In this document: in pieces, positions 1-11,150 of the stretch
Position numbering within the stretch: position 1 is the stretch's first letter
Layout: the number at the start of each line of letters is the position of its first letter
Origin: Tetracentron sinense
Lineage: Eukaryota; Streptophyta; Magnoliopsida; Trochodendrales; Trochodendraceae
NCBI GenBank assembly: GCA_015143295.1
Contig: CM026557.1
Location: forward strand, 40,991,965-41,055,964
DNA: 64,000 nt
Direction: 5' to 3'
Translations under genes and position numbers: made by a program
The notes under the pieces: model-generated
What the model was told of the DNA's origin: nothing
Databases searched by the model: none
The model's input: only the letters and a program-made list of their open reading frames with translations

Positions 1-413
1 GCTTCTACATGAGGTATGTTTACTTACAAACAGTGGAGAAGCCCTAGAATATCCTAATCTAGATGGCTTAATAACTAATACTGACATCATCCAACACATC
101 CATCATACCCACCAATGTAGTCATGCGCCATTTCTTTCATAAATTGGAGATTTGATGCAACCATATTCTGTTGGAAGCTTGAAAACTGCAAGATTCAACG
201 GTTAAGATTGTCGAATTGGGTTGATTATGGTAAAATAAGTAACTTTTCTAAGGAATTTTTCCTACTGAACTTTAAACTGATCATGGTAACTATATGATGT
301 TCATGACATATATTTGTACAGAAGATCAGAGTATCTAAGATTTCACTTCCATTCTTTTATGATTCTCTTAAATGCTATTTGTGGTCCCTCTAGCTTAATC
401 TTTTACTTTCTAA
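1..413. other. AT-rich non-coding DNA, probably intron
   Basis: No open frame, terminal repeat or known element is visible. The stretch lies downstream of the third exon of the Mediator-associated gene (minus strand), whose remaining exons are not in the window. If that gene is intact, this is part of its intron. Confidence 0.4.
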
Positions 414-660
414 CTAGTGGGCAGCACGTGCGATGCACGTGAGAGAGAGGAAGGGGAGAGATACCGGAAAGAGGGACGTTAGTGAGGGTATTTCAATAAA
501 AAATTAAGGAATATTGTGGGTATAGAAACTTGACGAACATTTTGGATAAAAAAAAATTGTAAGAGACACGTTGCTTGTTGAAATATGATGTTGGGATATT
601 TTAAGAAACAAAAAGTTTTAGACACATTTTGGGTATAGCAAAGAAAGGGGGCGGACGGGG
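414..660 (-). mobile_element. Helitron 3' end (fragment)
   Basis: Read on the minus strand the sequence ends in the hairpin CACGTGCATCGCACGTGC, then CTGCCCACTAG, followed by T. This is the Helitron layout of a short GC-rich hairpin about 10 nt before a CTAG end. The same hairpin and end occur in the complete small Helitron at 49570-49865 and in related pieces near 55022 and 55105. The 5' TC end was not found, so the right limit is a guess. Confidence 0.6.
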
Positions 661-709
661 CCTTGGCGAGACGTTCTTCTTTCGAAGCATTTTGTCAAGA
701 GTGTGAAAA

Positions 710-1250
710 GTCCAGTTACGCCACTGAGGTTGCCAAGTTTCACTTTTAACACTAATTAACTATGATTAAGATTCTCCCAACCCTAGGGTTCTCTGACTTA
801 TCCTTGGTTCTTAGAAAAAAAATATGAAAAAAATTTTAACCCTAGGAGTTAGTGAATTTTAATCAAGGTTTAAAAGAAATTAATATTTTTTTCTAAAAAA
901 ACCAAGAATAAGTGGGTGAACCCTACGGGTCGGTGAATCTTAACCATATTTGGAGTCCTATTACGCCCTTGAGGTTGCCATGTGTCTCTTTTTAAACCCC
1001 TTAACTGTTGTTAATATTCATTTACCCTTTTCTCCCACCTATCCTTAGTTTTTGGAAAAAAAACTATTAATTTTTGTTAAAACTCTAGTTAAAATTCACT
1101 AATTCCTAGGGTAAATTTTTTTTTCATTTTCTTTTTCTAAAATCCAATGGTAAGTGGGTGAACCTTAGGGTAAGTGAATCTTAAGTCTTAACCACAGTTA
1201 AAAAGTGTTAAAAGGGACACATGGCGACCTCAATGGTGTAAACGGACTCC
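710..1250. repeat. Foldback MITE-like repeat (family F1), two units
   Basis: Two foldback units sit head to tail. Each arm carries a TTAAC..GGTTAA-type core, a segment like CACCCACCTATCCTTGG and a TTTTTAGAAAAAA tract, and the other arm holds the reverse complement. The outer ends read GTCC..TTACGCC..TGAGG and CCTCAATGGTGTAAACGGAC. Other copies are near 13560-13770, 19480-19722, 49485-49535, 55615-55898 and 56283-56445, making F1 the most frequent small repeat here. No coding capacity. Superfamily unknown. Confidence 0.6.
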
Positions 1251-2666
1251 AAGAAGTCCGATTATAACTGTAGAGAATTTCAAGCCTAACAGATAGACGA
1301 GTGAGGGGTTATATAAGAATTAAGCAAACATTTAATTAAGTGTTTGTCTTATATAATGATTATGATAAGGTTAGATTAAGAATTTCGCAAAATTTCATCT
1401 CCGTTTTTAAGGGCTCATTATGCAAAGTTTATTTACGTTTTCAAGGGCTCATTATGCAAAGGGTAGTATTGGAATTACAAAAGATTCAATCAAGGTTTTT
1501 AACATGGGGAATGTAGACCTATTTTTTTTCCGGGGGGGGTGTAATGTGGTGGAGCCAAGACAAATTATGACCCATGGCTGAGCCTGTAAATATTGGATTC
1601 TTCCTTGCGGTGTAAACTTAAGATCATACGATTGGTCCCCGTTTCTCCAATCCTCATGTTGAATTTAACTTTATAATTATATTTTTCGTGTCATTGCCGA
1701 CGAATGACACATGTTAATTTGTTTGCAACATGTTGTGTTTTTGTATAGGAAAGTCTACTAGTGTTTGATTGCAGGCTTGCAACAATAATTTCTATCTAAA
1801 TATACAATGTTAATTGGTCTCACAGGTTCAGATGTCATTGATCCCGCAATGGCATGCCAAAAACATTTGGATGGTCCCAGTTAATATTTCAGTCATAGAA
1901 AATGCACTTGTGTTGATTTTGAAGCAGTTTTACCTAGGCACGTCGTACGAGTTCCAAGTCGTCTAGAAGTGTTCGGTACGCCAAGTTATGAAAATTCCAA
2001 TACGGCGGCACGGACATAGATTTTTAAAAATTATTATATTAAATATATATAATATATTATCTCAAAAAAAATTTCAATAACAACAAGGATAGAGAGAAGG
2101 GACCACATGTCCCTATTTTTTTTTAAGTATATATCAAAGTTATAAAAAAATACTTGTATAGATAATAGAAATGAGCAACAAGAGAGAGGAAGAGACGTTC
2201 CTATTGATCATCGTTGGTGTTGATGCTCTCCTTGTAAGTTTTTCCTCTATAGTTTCCAAAAAAGCGACACAACTTGACAAAAAAATTCATAGCAATCCAA
2301 TATAAAATTTATATTATTATATATAAAAATTGTAAGTTATTTCATGTAAGTTGTCGATAAAAAAGAAATATATCCTCCAAGCTTATGTTATATGATATTT
2401 TCATATAATAATCTTTATTTGTTTACTTTGTTGTTTTCGAGCATCACGGAGTGTTTGCTACTATGTGCAATACATGACCTCCTCTCCCAGTCGAAAAGAA
2501 ACATTAAAAAGAAAATACATCTCTCCATGTAGGGGCCAAATGAATATGTAACCTGGTAGTATATATGAATTTAGAGCCATTTTCAATGCAAAGGGAAGGT
2601 ATAATCCAAACAATATAAACATTGTCAAAAAAAGGGAAAAAAAAGAAATATAAAGCCAACGTATAC
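1251..2666. other. AT-rich non-coding DNA, probably intron
   Basis: I see no gene or recognisable element. I searched the minus strand for further exons of the Mediator-associated gene (in the family the next segment is a basic, serine/valine-rich stretch) and found none. The expected continuation is outside the window. Confidence 0.4.
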
Positions 2667-3266
2667 CAACTTTTGTCTTTGAACCAGAGGAGAGAAAAAC
2701 AGTTGCATCCGGTTCTTGAGCGGCAAAGCTAACCACATCATATTTTTTTCCTGCCATAACGGATAACATTAGATTTAAACCATGATTCCTAGGTTTGCCA
2801 CAAAGTAAAATGGGAAAAATCACATCCAAATCAAGCTACTTTCAAGATTGAATTCACATTTTAAAAAAATAGAGATCAAAATCTGCTCTTTCAATAGTTG
2901 AGAAAATTTCGTACTTACCAGACAACCCCTCGAAACTGCCCAACTGCCCATCGCGATGAAGCTTCAGAGATAGCTCTTGTCGGTTGAAATCAGGAGCCTA
3001 CATTACCCACTAAACAATTTAATAAGCTCTTACCAAGCCAAGACTATCTTCATAAACAATAACAGAAATGATCACAAAGATCTTCAAACCAAGTCGAAAA
3101 AGGAAAAGGAAAAAAAGTATTAGAAGGGGGAAGTTACCTGATTAATTGGCCACTGAATGAGCCAAAGCTCACTCGAATCCATCAAAGAGATTTCAACAAG
3201 TGGGTCCTTGGCATCCTCTTCAAATTCAGGTGGAGGTTTGTAACCCTCTTCACTAGTATAATCCAT
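2667..3266 (-). CDS. Mediator-associated protein 2-like, first three coding exons (partial)
   Basis: Three exons on the minus strand: 3266-3138, 2997-2919 and 2750-2667. Every junction is GT-AG, and the phases (0, then 1) agree across the joins. The first exon starts MDYTSEEGYKPPPEFEED and contains SSELWLIQWPINQ. The second gives PDFNRQELSLKLHRDG and ends ..LGSFEGLSG. The third gives KKYDVVSFAAQEPDATVFL. These match my memory of the small plant Mediator-associated protein 2 (a nuclear protein copurified with Mediator) along the whole stretch. The ATG at 3266 is preferred because an AG acceptor at 3300-3299 lies just upstream, so the exon probably begins at 3298 with a short 5' UTR behind a leader intron. 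About 97 residues are present. The C-terminal part is missing and presumably lies left of base 1, which would make the next intron more than 2.6 kb. A truncated gene copy is the alternative. Confidence 0.72.
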
Positions 3267-3298
3267 TCTCTTGATTATTTCACCCACCAAGGGAGTAT

Positions 3299-4050
3299 CT
3301 GTCAACAACAATAAAAAAAAATTATATACACGAAAAAATCAAAAGTTACTTGAAACATTAACGAACAAAAGCTAGGGCACTTCCTTCATTGAAAATTAAA
3401 ATTGGCTAGAAACATTAAAATTCTTTTTTTTTAAATAAGAAAAATAGAATCCAGAGAGGACTAGAAATTAAAATAGAGTGGGAAAGGCTTTATGAAATGC
3501 CATTGTTTTTTTTTTTATCGATACATGAAGCAATATATATATGAGAAAGAGAAGCAGAATTACAAAGATCCCTCCCTAAAGAACAAAGGACACGGGTCAT
3601 GAGGGCATGAACCAGGCGAAGGATACAAATTAAGGAAGGAAACCAGGAAATACCTCAATGTTAGATTACGACAGCAAGGGTATCCATAGATTGAAATTAA
3701 TGAATCATGAAAGAATAGGCGACAAAAATTCCATAAACAGAAACAATAAAAATTAGGGTTTCTGATATATGAAATAATACACGCATAGTAAAATGTAGTT
3801 CTCTTTCCTTTTTAGAAACTATAAAAATTAGGGTTTCGGATATATGAAATAATACACCACTCGTAATATGTAGTTCTCTTCAAAAATAGGGTTTTTACAT
3901 CGAAATTCAAACTAGTTATGCCCAATGGGTGAATATGATAGCAGGTAGAAGACCCTACTAAAAGCTAATCACTAGGGCTCTTTCTCCGTGAAGAACCTAC
4001 TAAAAGCTAATCAGTGGGGGCTCTTTCTCCATTACTCGTGCCCAAAAAAA
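3299..4050. other. Upstream or leader-intron region of the Mediator-associated gene
   Basis: Non-coding. It begins with a splice-acceptor-like tract (polypyrimidine then CAG on the minus strand). It contains a short imperfect direct duplication of ATAAAAATTAGGGTTTC (about 3747 and 3821) and of a segment with CCTACTAAAAGCTAATCA (about 3954 and 3996). No promoter could be assigned with confidence. Confidence 0.35.
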
Positions 4051-4068
4051 AAATTGGATAAACCATAT

Positions 4069-4555
4069 GAAACCGTACGGTCTCAACCCTAATCGAGACC
4101 GTTCATATTAGTGGGAGCATCAAACTTAATATTCACCGGCCACTTATTGATCCCATAAAAATTGATTCACGTTATTTTAATTAAATCATTTAAAATAACC
4201 TAAATTAAGTTATTTTGGGAAAACCATACAAATTAACTAATTCACGTTATTTTAGGTGAACCATACAAATTAATTGATTCAATTATTTGTGATTTGCGTT
4301 ATTTTGCTTGAAATCAAATTATTTGAGGAAATCATATAAATTAACTTATTTAAGTAAAATAATCTAGATCATGTTATTTTAAGTGATGTAGTTAAAATAA
4401 CATGATTCAAGTAATTTAACCTAAATCATGTTATTCTACTCGAAGAAGAAAATGCTTTCAAGGGTGCAAAGTAGCGGGAGCCAAAAAAAATTATCGCCCT
4501 AAAACACCGGCAACAAACGGTCTCAGTTAGGGCCAAGATCGTATGGTCTCAGTCG
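4069..4555. repeat. Inverted-repeat element inside repeat R
   Basis: The ends are 35-bp imperfect inverted repeats (27 of 35 matching by eye), each with two GAGACCGT/ACGGTCTC-type motifs: left about 4070-4104, right about 4515-4555. The middle is rich in AAAATAAC and TTATTTTA motifs that also fold on themselves. The right part recurs at 24150-24380. It looks like a non-autonomous DNA element. Family unknown. Confidence 0.45.
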
Positions 4556-4985
4556 GCACGTTCAAAAAGAAAACCACTATTTGAACAATAAGTACTATTT
4601 CAGAAAACGTGGACGGTGGACACTTACCTAGGATGTTGATGCCAATGATAAAAAAGGCTATTGGATAAAGGACCTCAATACACCCTAGTCCGCACAAGGG
4701 GGACTCTCTTGCATTACCCTAGATACAAGGGTTTTGCTACGGAGATTGCCCTTGCAACCCTACGGTTGAGCACAAACCTTTAAAACAATTCCATACAGGA
4801 CTACTGTGAATCCCTCATAATACTAATACTGAGACTAACATTTTATTCGCAACACATAAAATCATGAGTTGCTCCCAATTAAAAAACCCTAAGCCTTTAT
4901 TGACACTAAAGCGACAAGTTGCCCTCAACCCTAGAACTCTCCGTACCTCTATTCTAAACACACTACAAGTGGGCATGATCAGACA
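4328..4985 (+). repeat. Anonymous repeat R, left copy
   Basis: This stretch recurs in the same orientation at 24150-24440, continuing at 47742-48068 on the far side of a LINE plus Tat insertion. Shared landmarks are AACAAACGGTCT, GTACTATTTCAGAAAACGTG, CCTAGTCCGCACAAGG, TTCCATACAGGACTACTGTG and AGTGGGCATGATCAGA. Identity looks close to 90 percent by eye. The two copies bracket the Athila-like complex as direct repeats. No convincing protein. Confidence 0.65.
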
Positions 4986-5149
4986 ATTTGATTTCTTTTA
5001 TGAGATTGTGGAGAATGGGATTGTTTTGGAGTGTGGAGGTCGGGTTGGCATTGATTAGATTCATTTAGAGGTTCTCTGTGATTGTTAGGTGTGTGAAGAA
5101 AGCACACCACGCGTTTGTGCGATTAACAAAGAGGATTTTTTTGAGAAAA

Positions 5150-6295
5150 ATGGCACCCAAGAGGAAGAAATTGGCAGATAAGAGGCCCCAAGTCCAATTA
5201 GAGAAACCAAAGGGCGATTTCGCAGATTGGGATGACCCCTCAAACTCAATTTGATTTAGAGTATTTCCGGAGCCTACCGGAGTCTAGAGATCGCCACCAC
5301 CATTGTGGAGTTTGAGAGGCGGGGTTTAATTGGAATTCTTAGGACAACAGTCCCGGCGTAGCCTCGACTGGTACGCCTATTTTATCAGAATATAATATAA
5401 AGAAAGGGGGAGAAAGAGAGGGAGTGTATCTATCGACAATTCATCACGTGACCGCCGAGTCTATAGCATTGGCCTTAGGATGCCCTATGTCCCCACCACC
5501 TGGAGTTGAGTTTACCCCTACCCCTGCCCAGAGAGCCACTCCCCATCATATTATTGAGATTATGTGCCGAGGGCAGTATCATGATGGGAAGAGATATTGC
5601 ACCCGTTGTGCACTTCTTCCTCCTTCTATGTAGTTTGTTGACTCTGTTTGAACTGAAATTGTTCCCCTTAGGCCACAAGACAGAAAGGAGGAGGGGCTCT
5701 TCTAGATGCGCTTTACGAGATGTGGGGAGGATATTGGCTAAACGCCGCAGACTATGTCTGGCAGAGATTTATGATCAGGCCACCCACAAAGGGTAGTTCG
5801 ACTTGGCCCCTCTTATTTGGGAATTTGATCACTTAGCTTATGGAGCACCAGTGGCATGTCATCAATGGCAAGGAGCTTGGATTTGAGGCTATACCTTTTG
5901 GAGAGACCCAATGGGTCAAGAGCTATAACGCCTTAGTTAAGCATACAGGTCAGAGGATTCCTACAAATGATCAGCCCATTCCTGAGATGCCAGCCGGCGA
6001 GACTGATGTAGAGATGCATTCACCTCATCAGTCTCCTCAATTTCCACCTCATCAGCTTCCTCAATTTCCACCTCAGTTTCCTCCACCGGCAGATGAGCCA
6101 ATCTACATGATCGCCAGGAGTTTGCAGCCTCCCAGACCTCCCAGGCGCAGTATTAGGCTGGAGTAGTTCCACTCGGCCTTCTTTTAGTTTCGGGATCAGT
6201 CCTATCAGTACCAGGAGCAGACTCGTCAGGCCTAGTAACAGTTTCATTCTGAGTCCTACAAGTTCCATGACAGGGCAGTCTACAGATGGGATTAG
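5150..6295 (+). pseudogene. Post-pol extra ORF of the Athila-like element, arm A (broken)
   Basis: The remnant starts with a MAPKRKKLADKRPQVQ-like lysine-rich segment at about 5150. It continues with ALGCPMSPP..EFTPTPAQR, IIEIMCRGQYHDGKRYCTR and NLFPLGHKTERR blocks, and ends in a proline/glutamine-rich tail of PHQxPQFPP repeats (about 6020-6120). This resembles the ORF that plant Ty3/gypsy elements carry after pol, often labelled 'putative plant transposon protein' (PF20167-like); that assignment is tentative. The same protein is encoded in reverse at 22400-24100. The copy is broken in several places and is then interrupted by a LINE. Confidence 0.5.
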
Positions 6296-7793
6296 TTTTT
6301 TTTATCAATAAAGTAGTTCAATATTTATAGAGGAAAAAAAAAAGGAAGGAATACAGAATTTAAAAAAGGGGCAAAAGGAGCTTACAAGCATGTAAACTCA
6401 AAGCCGAGGGAAAGCAAACAAGAGCCTATCCCCTAGAATAAAACAAATTAGTATCACTGGTCTCCCAGTCGTTGAGGTCTTTACGCATCCGCGAACACCA
6501 AATGACCCCCGAAGCACTCCTCATAATAATCTTCCATAAGAGCATCCCTGTTGGAAGCTAGGATGAAGAGATTGCTAAAATCATCCATCAACCTAGTAGA
6601 CCCAGACCATACATCCTTCCAGAACCTGATTTCCGACCCACTCCCCACCAGAAAACTAAAGTAAGGCACTACCAGGTTGGAATTGACCATAATCCCCTTC
6701 CAAAAACCCCGCCCATGAGGGCCTCTAACCTCCCTAGGGATCCAACATGAAGTTTCTCCATACTTAGCAACGATCGCAGCACGCCACAAACTATCCCTCT
6801 CCTCTCCGAATCTCCATGCCCATTTGCCTAATAAAGCTTTATTAACTTGGGTGAGCGGCTTAAGATTCAAGCCCCCAGCTTCCATAGGGCGACACATTTG
6901 GTGTCAGGCTACAAAATGATATTTGACTTTGTCCCCTCTCTCGTTCCATAGAAACTCCATTTGCAACTTCTCGATAGACTTAGCCACTAATCGAGGGATG
7001 GTAAGAGTAGACATGAAAAAAGTGGGGAGGCCTCGTAAGGTGCTCCGGATTAGAGTCAACTTTCCCCCTTTCGATAAGTATACCACCTTCCACCCGGATA
7101 AACTTTTTTTCATTCATTCAAGCACTGGATTCCACACTGATTTGGTTTTATAAATCACTCCCAAAGGCATGCCCAAATACATAGAAGGAAGAGAACTCAT
7201 TCGACAACCTAGACAAGTGGCCAAATGATCTAAGAATGAATCCTCCCCTACCCTGAGAATCTCTGATTTGTCTAGATTGACAAGAAGTCTTGACACTACT
7301 TCAAAACATCTAATAATGCATCTGAGATTGAGAAGGTCTCTTCTGGAAGCTCGCCCAAAAATAATTGTCATCCGCAAATTGGAGGTGGGAAATATTGGGC
7401 CTCTGAGCACCAACATAAAAGCTTTCAAAGTAAATCCCCTCTGCTCTAGACAACATCCAGCTCAAAGCCTCTGAGGCAAGCATAAAGAGAAAAGGTGATA
7501 GTGGATCTCCCTCTCTCAAGCCCCTAGAATTGGAGAAAAAACCCACTACACTACCATTTACCAGAATGAAGAAAGATACCGAGGACAGACAAGACCGCAT
7601 CCAATGTCTCCACTTCAACCCAAAACCCATCCTTCCTAAAATGTAAATAATAAACTCCTTATTTACATGATCATAGGTCTTCTCCATATCTACCTTACAA
7701 AGAATTCTCGGAGTTTTAGAGCGCACCCTGCCATCGATACACTCATTGGCTATTAGGATCTCATATAGGATTTGACGCCCTCCTACAAATGCA
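6296..7793 (-). mobile_element. L1-type LINE fragment, 5'-truncated
   Basis: On the minus strand it begins inside the reverse transcriptase at AFVGGRQIL. It continues with VDMEKTYDHVN, GLREGDPLSPFLFML (RT block), LQFADD (the FADD catalytic box, followed here by NYFW instead of a hydrophobic run) and the thumb-like LGMPLG segment. The C-terminal part follows (GGLNLKPLTQVNKALLGKWAWRF, FWKDVWSG). The 3' end reads ATTGATAAAAAAA at about 6296. Frames change at least twice (near 7430 and 6900), so it is dead. The zinc-knuckle RT-associated domain expected before the tail is missing. The flanking Athila sequence rejoins when compared with arm B near 22410, which fixes the limits to within a few bases. 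Confidence 0.85.
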
Positions 7794-8634
7794 TAGATGT
7801 TGCATATGCGCAGCAGTCTCGGAGCATATTCGATACACAATAGATGATTAAGGCTCTTTATGAGACCCAATTCCCTACAAGCCAATTTCCTCCTTGTCAA
7901 TTCCCTCCGCCCTAGAAGGCAATGTTTCTAGTCTCCAGTTTTCAAGATTTTTATTTTGAGTCTAATGTACAAACTTTTACTCCCTTGATTTTAGTTTTTT
8001 TTTCTTTCATAGAGCCAGTCTGTTAGTTGTAGCTTAGAGCTAATTTATTTCATTTTTACCCCACTAATGTAAGCTTAGATGCTTCTTTGAGATTGATATA
8101 TACATTGATTGTTTTACATCTATCTTTTGTGTGAGTATTATTTGTTTTTGTACTAACCCTGCAAGGTATAGTTTGGACGAAGTTTGGGATGATTTGTACA
8201 CCTTGATTTATGTTCACCCCCCTTCGTCTGTCATACTTATGGATTGCATATCACCATTCAAGTATTATTGTTCTAATCCTTATTTGTGCTTGAATTCTAT
8301 TTTTACATTAAGGACAATGTAATATTTAAGTTTGGGGTTGAGAAATAATATTCATATTTTTTCATTATTTTCTGTGATTGTGTAACCATGTAATAAGGTA
8401 GGACATGCAAACCCTTATATATTTTCTTGGACTGAACTGTTTTGAATTTGAAAAAATTATGATACATATAGGGTAATCCAATATTTATTGATAGGTTTAA
8501 ATTTGAGAACACATGATCCCAAATAGACACAGTTTCAACCATTTACTACTCATGCTGAAAATTTATGAAAGTCATATTTACACTTTGATAATCTGAATAA
8601 GTGCTCTAACATATTATCTAGTGGGGTTTGAAAC
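7794..8634 (+). other. Post-ORF 3' region of Athila-like arm A
   Basis: This matches the reverse complement of 21570-22400 in arm B. It includes a GGACAATGTAAT..TTAAGTTTGGGG segment (8311-8337) typical of the Athila 3' region. No independent gene is visible. Confidence 0.5.
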
Positions 8635-10073
8635 TATGCGATAACCAGCCCGGGTCGATCTCCTCCCCACATCAGTTTTTTTCGTACTAATGAGAAGCTG
8701 AGATCATTAGAGTCGCCACCAAACAAGATTATGGGTGTGATTGGTCACCCACGATAAAAATTCTCGATTCAAGAACCGAGATTGGGTTCGGAGATTCTCT
8801 TATGAGTTGGGGAAGGTGTTAGGCACCCCTACTCATCCGTCGAACGATGGTTATCTTTTAATATTTCTCCATTAAATTAATTTAAACAATTATTTTCTTT
8901 ATTTTTACTTATTTTCCTTTTTTATTTCGAGATTAAAAATTCACCCCTCCTCGACCAAGTTAGGGTGATTTTCTCTCTAGTTGCTTTTTAATTTCGAGAT
9001 TGGAAACTCACCCCTCCTCGACCGAATTAGGGTGATTTTCTCTTTATTTGCTTTTAATTTCGAGATTGGAAACTCACCCCTCCTCGACTGAGTTAGGGTG
9101 ATTTTCTCTCTACTTGAGCGGTCAATCTTTTTTCCTTAACTCGACAAACAGCCACGCTCTCTCCTCGACCGAATTGAGAGGGACCCCGCCTACGTTTGGT
9201 GGAAAAGAGAGGAAAACCAACTTATTTTAAATTAACAAAAGAAAAGACTAAAATAAAAGAAATCGAAGAACTTGTCTTCCAACCATTTCCTTCACCCAGA
9301 TTTCCTCTTCCTCACGACAGTTTGGAGGGAAATCACCGAGCTACTAAGAGAAAGTGAGGGAAGAAAAGTCTTGGATGGGTAAAAGTAGAAGGGGATGTGA
9401 AATGTTGCATACCTTTTCCCTTGATTATGTCCTTCAAGTGTTGAAAAGAAAACCTTCGACGAGATCCGAACTCCCTAAACCTTTCCTCCAAAGTTGATGA
9501 AGATAACTCCTAGGTCAACAAAACCTTCGGAGAAAAAGTGGGTGGCAAGGTCTTTAATGGCTTGGTGGCTAGACTTTTCTGGATTTTTTTGAAGCCTCAC
9601 ACTCTCAGAATTTAGGGGTTTCCCAAAGTTAGGAATTCTCAAAGATTTTTCAAGATTTTTCCAGATGAGCAATGGGTTGGGGTGAGGCTCCTTTTTCAGG
9701 ATGAAGATTAGGGTTTTCGCCCTTTCTGACCAATGTGGGACTAAAATAATCCAAAAAAACGAGTTAGCACGCAAACCGAAGTTTGGAATTAGGGTTTTGC
9801 AAATCGTGCCTTTTTAAAAGCCGTAGAAACGATTTTTGACAAAAACAAGAGGCGCGCCCTTTTAAAGGGCGCTGGGCTTTTTCTGAACTTCAACAGGCCA
9901 TTTCCCTTGGGCTTTGGCTGGTTTAGGCTCGGGTTGGATTGGGCTTCACTTTTTTAGCTTCGACCTTGGATATACTGGAGTCCGGATCTCGTCTTTGATC
10001 TTTTTCAATACTCGGAACCAATGGGCCTTTTAGGCCCATGAAATCATAGACCATGCAAAATAGGGTGTCTACA
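8635..10073 (-). mobile_element. Solo LTR of a Tat-type Ty3/gypsy element
   Basis: On the minus strand it runs from TGTAGACACC to a TCGCATA end (a decayed CA end). It is flanked by GAAAC (8630-8634) and AAAAC (10074-10078), a 5-bp target duplication with one change. The sequence is related to the LTRs of the large element at 24517-47011, sharing GATCCGGACTCCAGTATATC, GGTGCC..ACACCTTCCCC and GAGATCGACCCGGGC, but is a divergent subfamily. Three repeats of a ~65-bp unit (TTTCGAGATTGGAAACTCAC..) lie at about 8925-9110. Comparison with arm B shows an empty site at this point. Confidence 0.85.
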
Positions 10074-10588
10074 AAAACCAAACTGATTAATTAGTGCTTT
10101 TTGTTACCTCATAAGAAGTAGGATGACCTAGAAAATGAACACCACCCTTGGCTAAACAAAAAAAAAATATATGACAAAAATGGGTTACCTGACCGGGTTT
10201 TGCGCTTAGTAACCGAGCATCTTGCCTCACTAAGTAGAGAGAGTTTGCGTCAAACTGTGTGAACTTTGGAATTGATCAAATATCCTAAGAAAAAAGTTTT
10301 TATTATTTAATAAATTGTTCTCCGAACCAACCTTACTACCTAGTAATCGGGTCTCCTGCCTCACTAAATAGACAGTATTCATATCAAACTGTGGGGGTTT
10401 TGGAATGGAAATCTATCCTATTGTGACTAGTTTAAGTTCGAAACCTATTTGACTCGAGTTAATAAGCCCTTAGGGGTGTCTTTACATCTGGTGCCCTAAA
10501 GCCTTCTTGTTTAGGAGTCACCAGCTGAACACTCGTTACACGGATTTTCTAGAATGCTTAATGGACTTACACTCTACACAGTTCACAC

Positions 10589-10595
<7 letters not shown>

Positions 10596-10632
<37 letters not shown>
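10596..10632. repeat. (TA)n microsatellite
   Basis: A pure TA run in the Athila 3' region. Arm B carries a longer run at the matching point (20996-21040). Confidence 0.95.
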
Positions 10633-10634
<2 letters not shown>

Positions 10635-11150
10635 AAAAAAATGAGAAAAAGATAAAAATTGTCAAGTATAAGCCTTGGGTTGTTTGTTTAAATTGATAGG
10701 GAGTTTAATGACAAGTGGGTCGACATAATAACTATTGAGAAGTTAGGTTGAGATCACATATTCAATTGTTAATTCACATTACACATCAAAGAAAACTATG
10801 ACCAATCTTTAAGAAAGTGGAGAGTTGAGAATTTAAATTTGTTAATAATTTGCGGATTATGTTGTATGTACATAGATTTTGAAATTTTTGGAATATGTAT
10901 CCGTTATTGTTTTGAAAATTGCTTGTCATACTTGAGCATATATATAGAATTATAGGATAGTACTGATGGTTATTATATCGTCATTGGTAAACCCTCATGA
11001 GACTTCACTCATCCACTAAGGTCACCTAGGGGTTTAAAAGGCTTATTGCATCTGTCAAATGCAACCGGGGATCCCATGAAATGGGATATAGTTTAATTTT
11101 GATTTTATTTTGCATTGCTCGAGGACTACCAATGTGTAAGTTTGGGGTTC

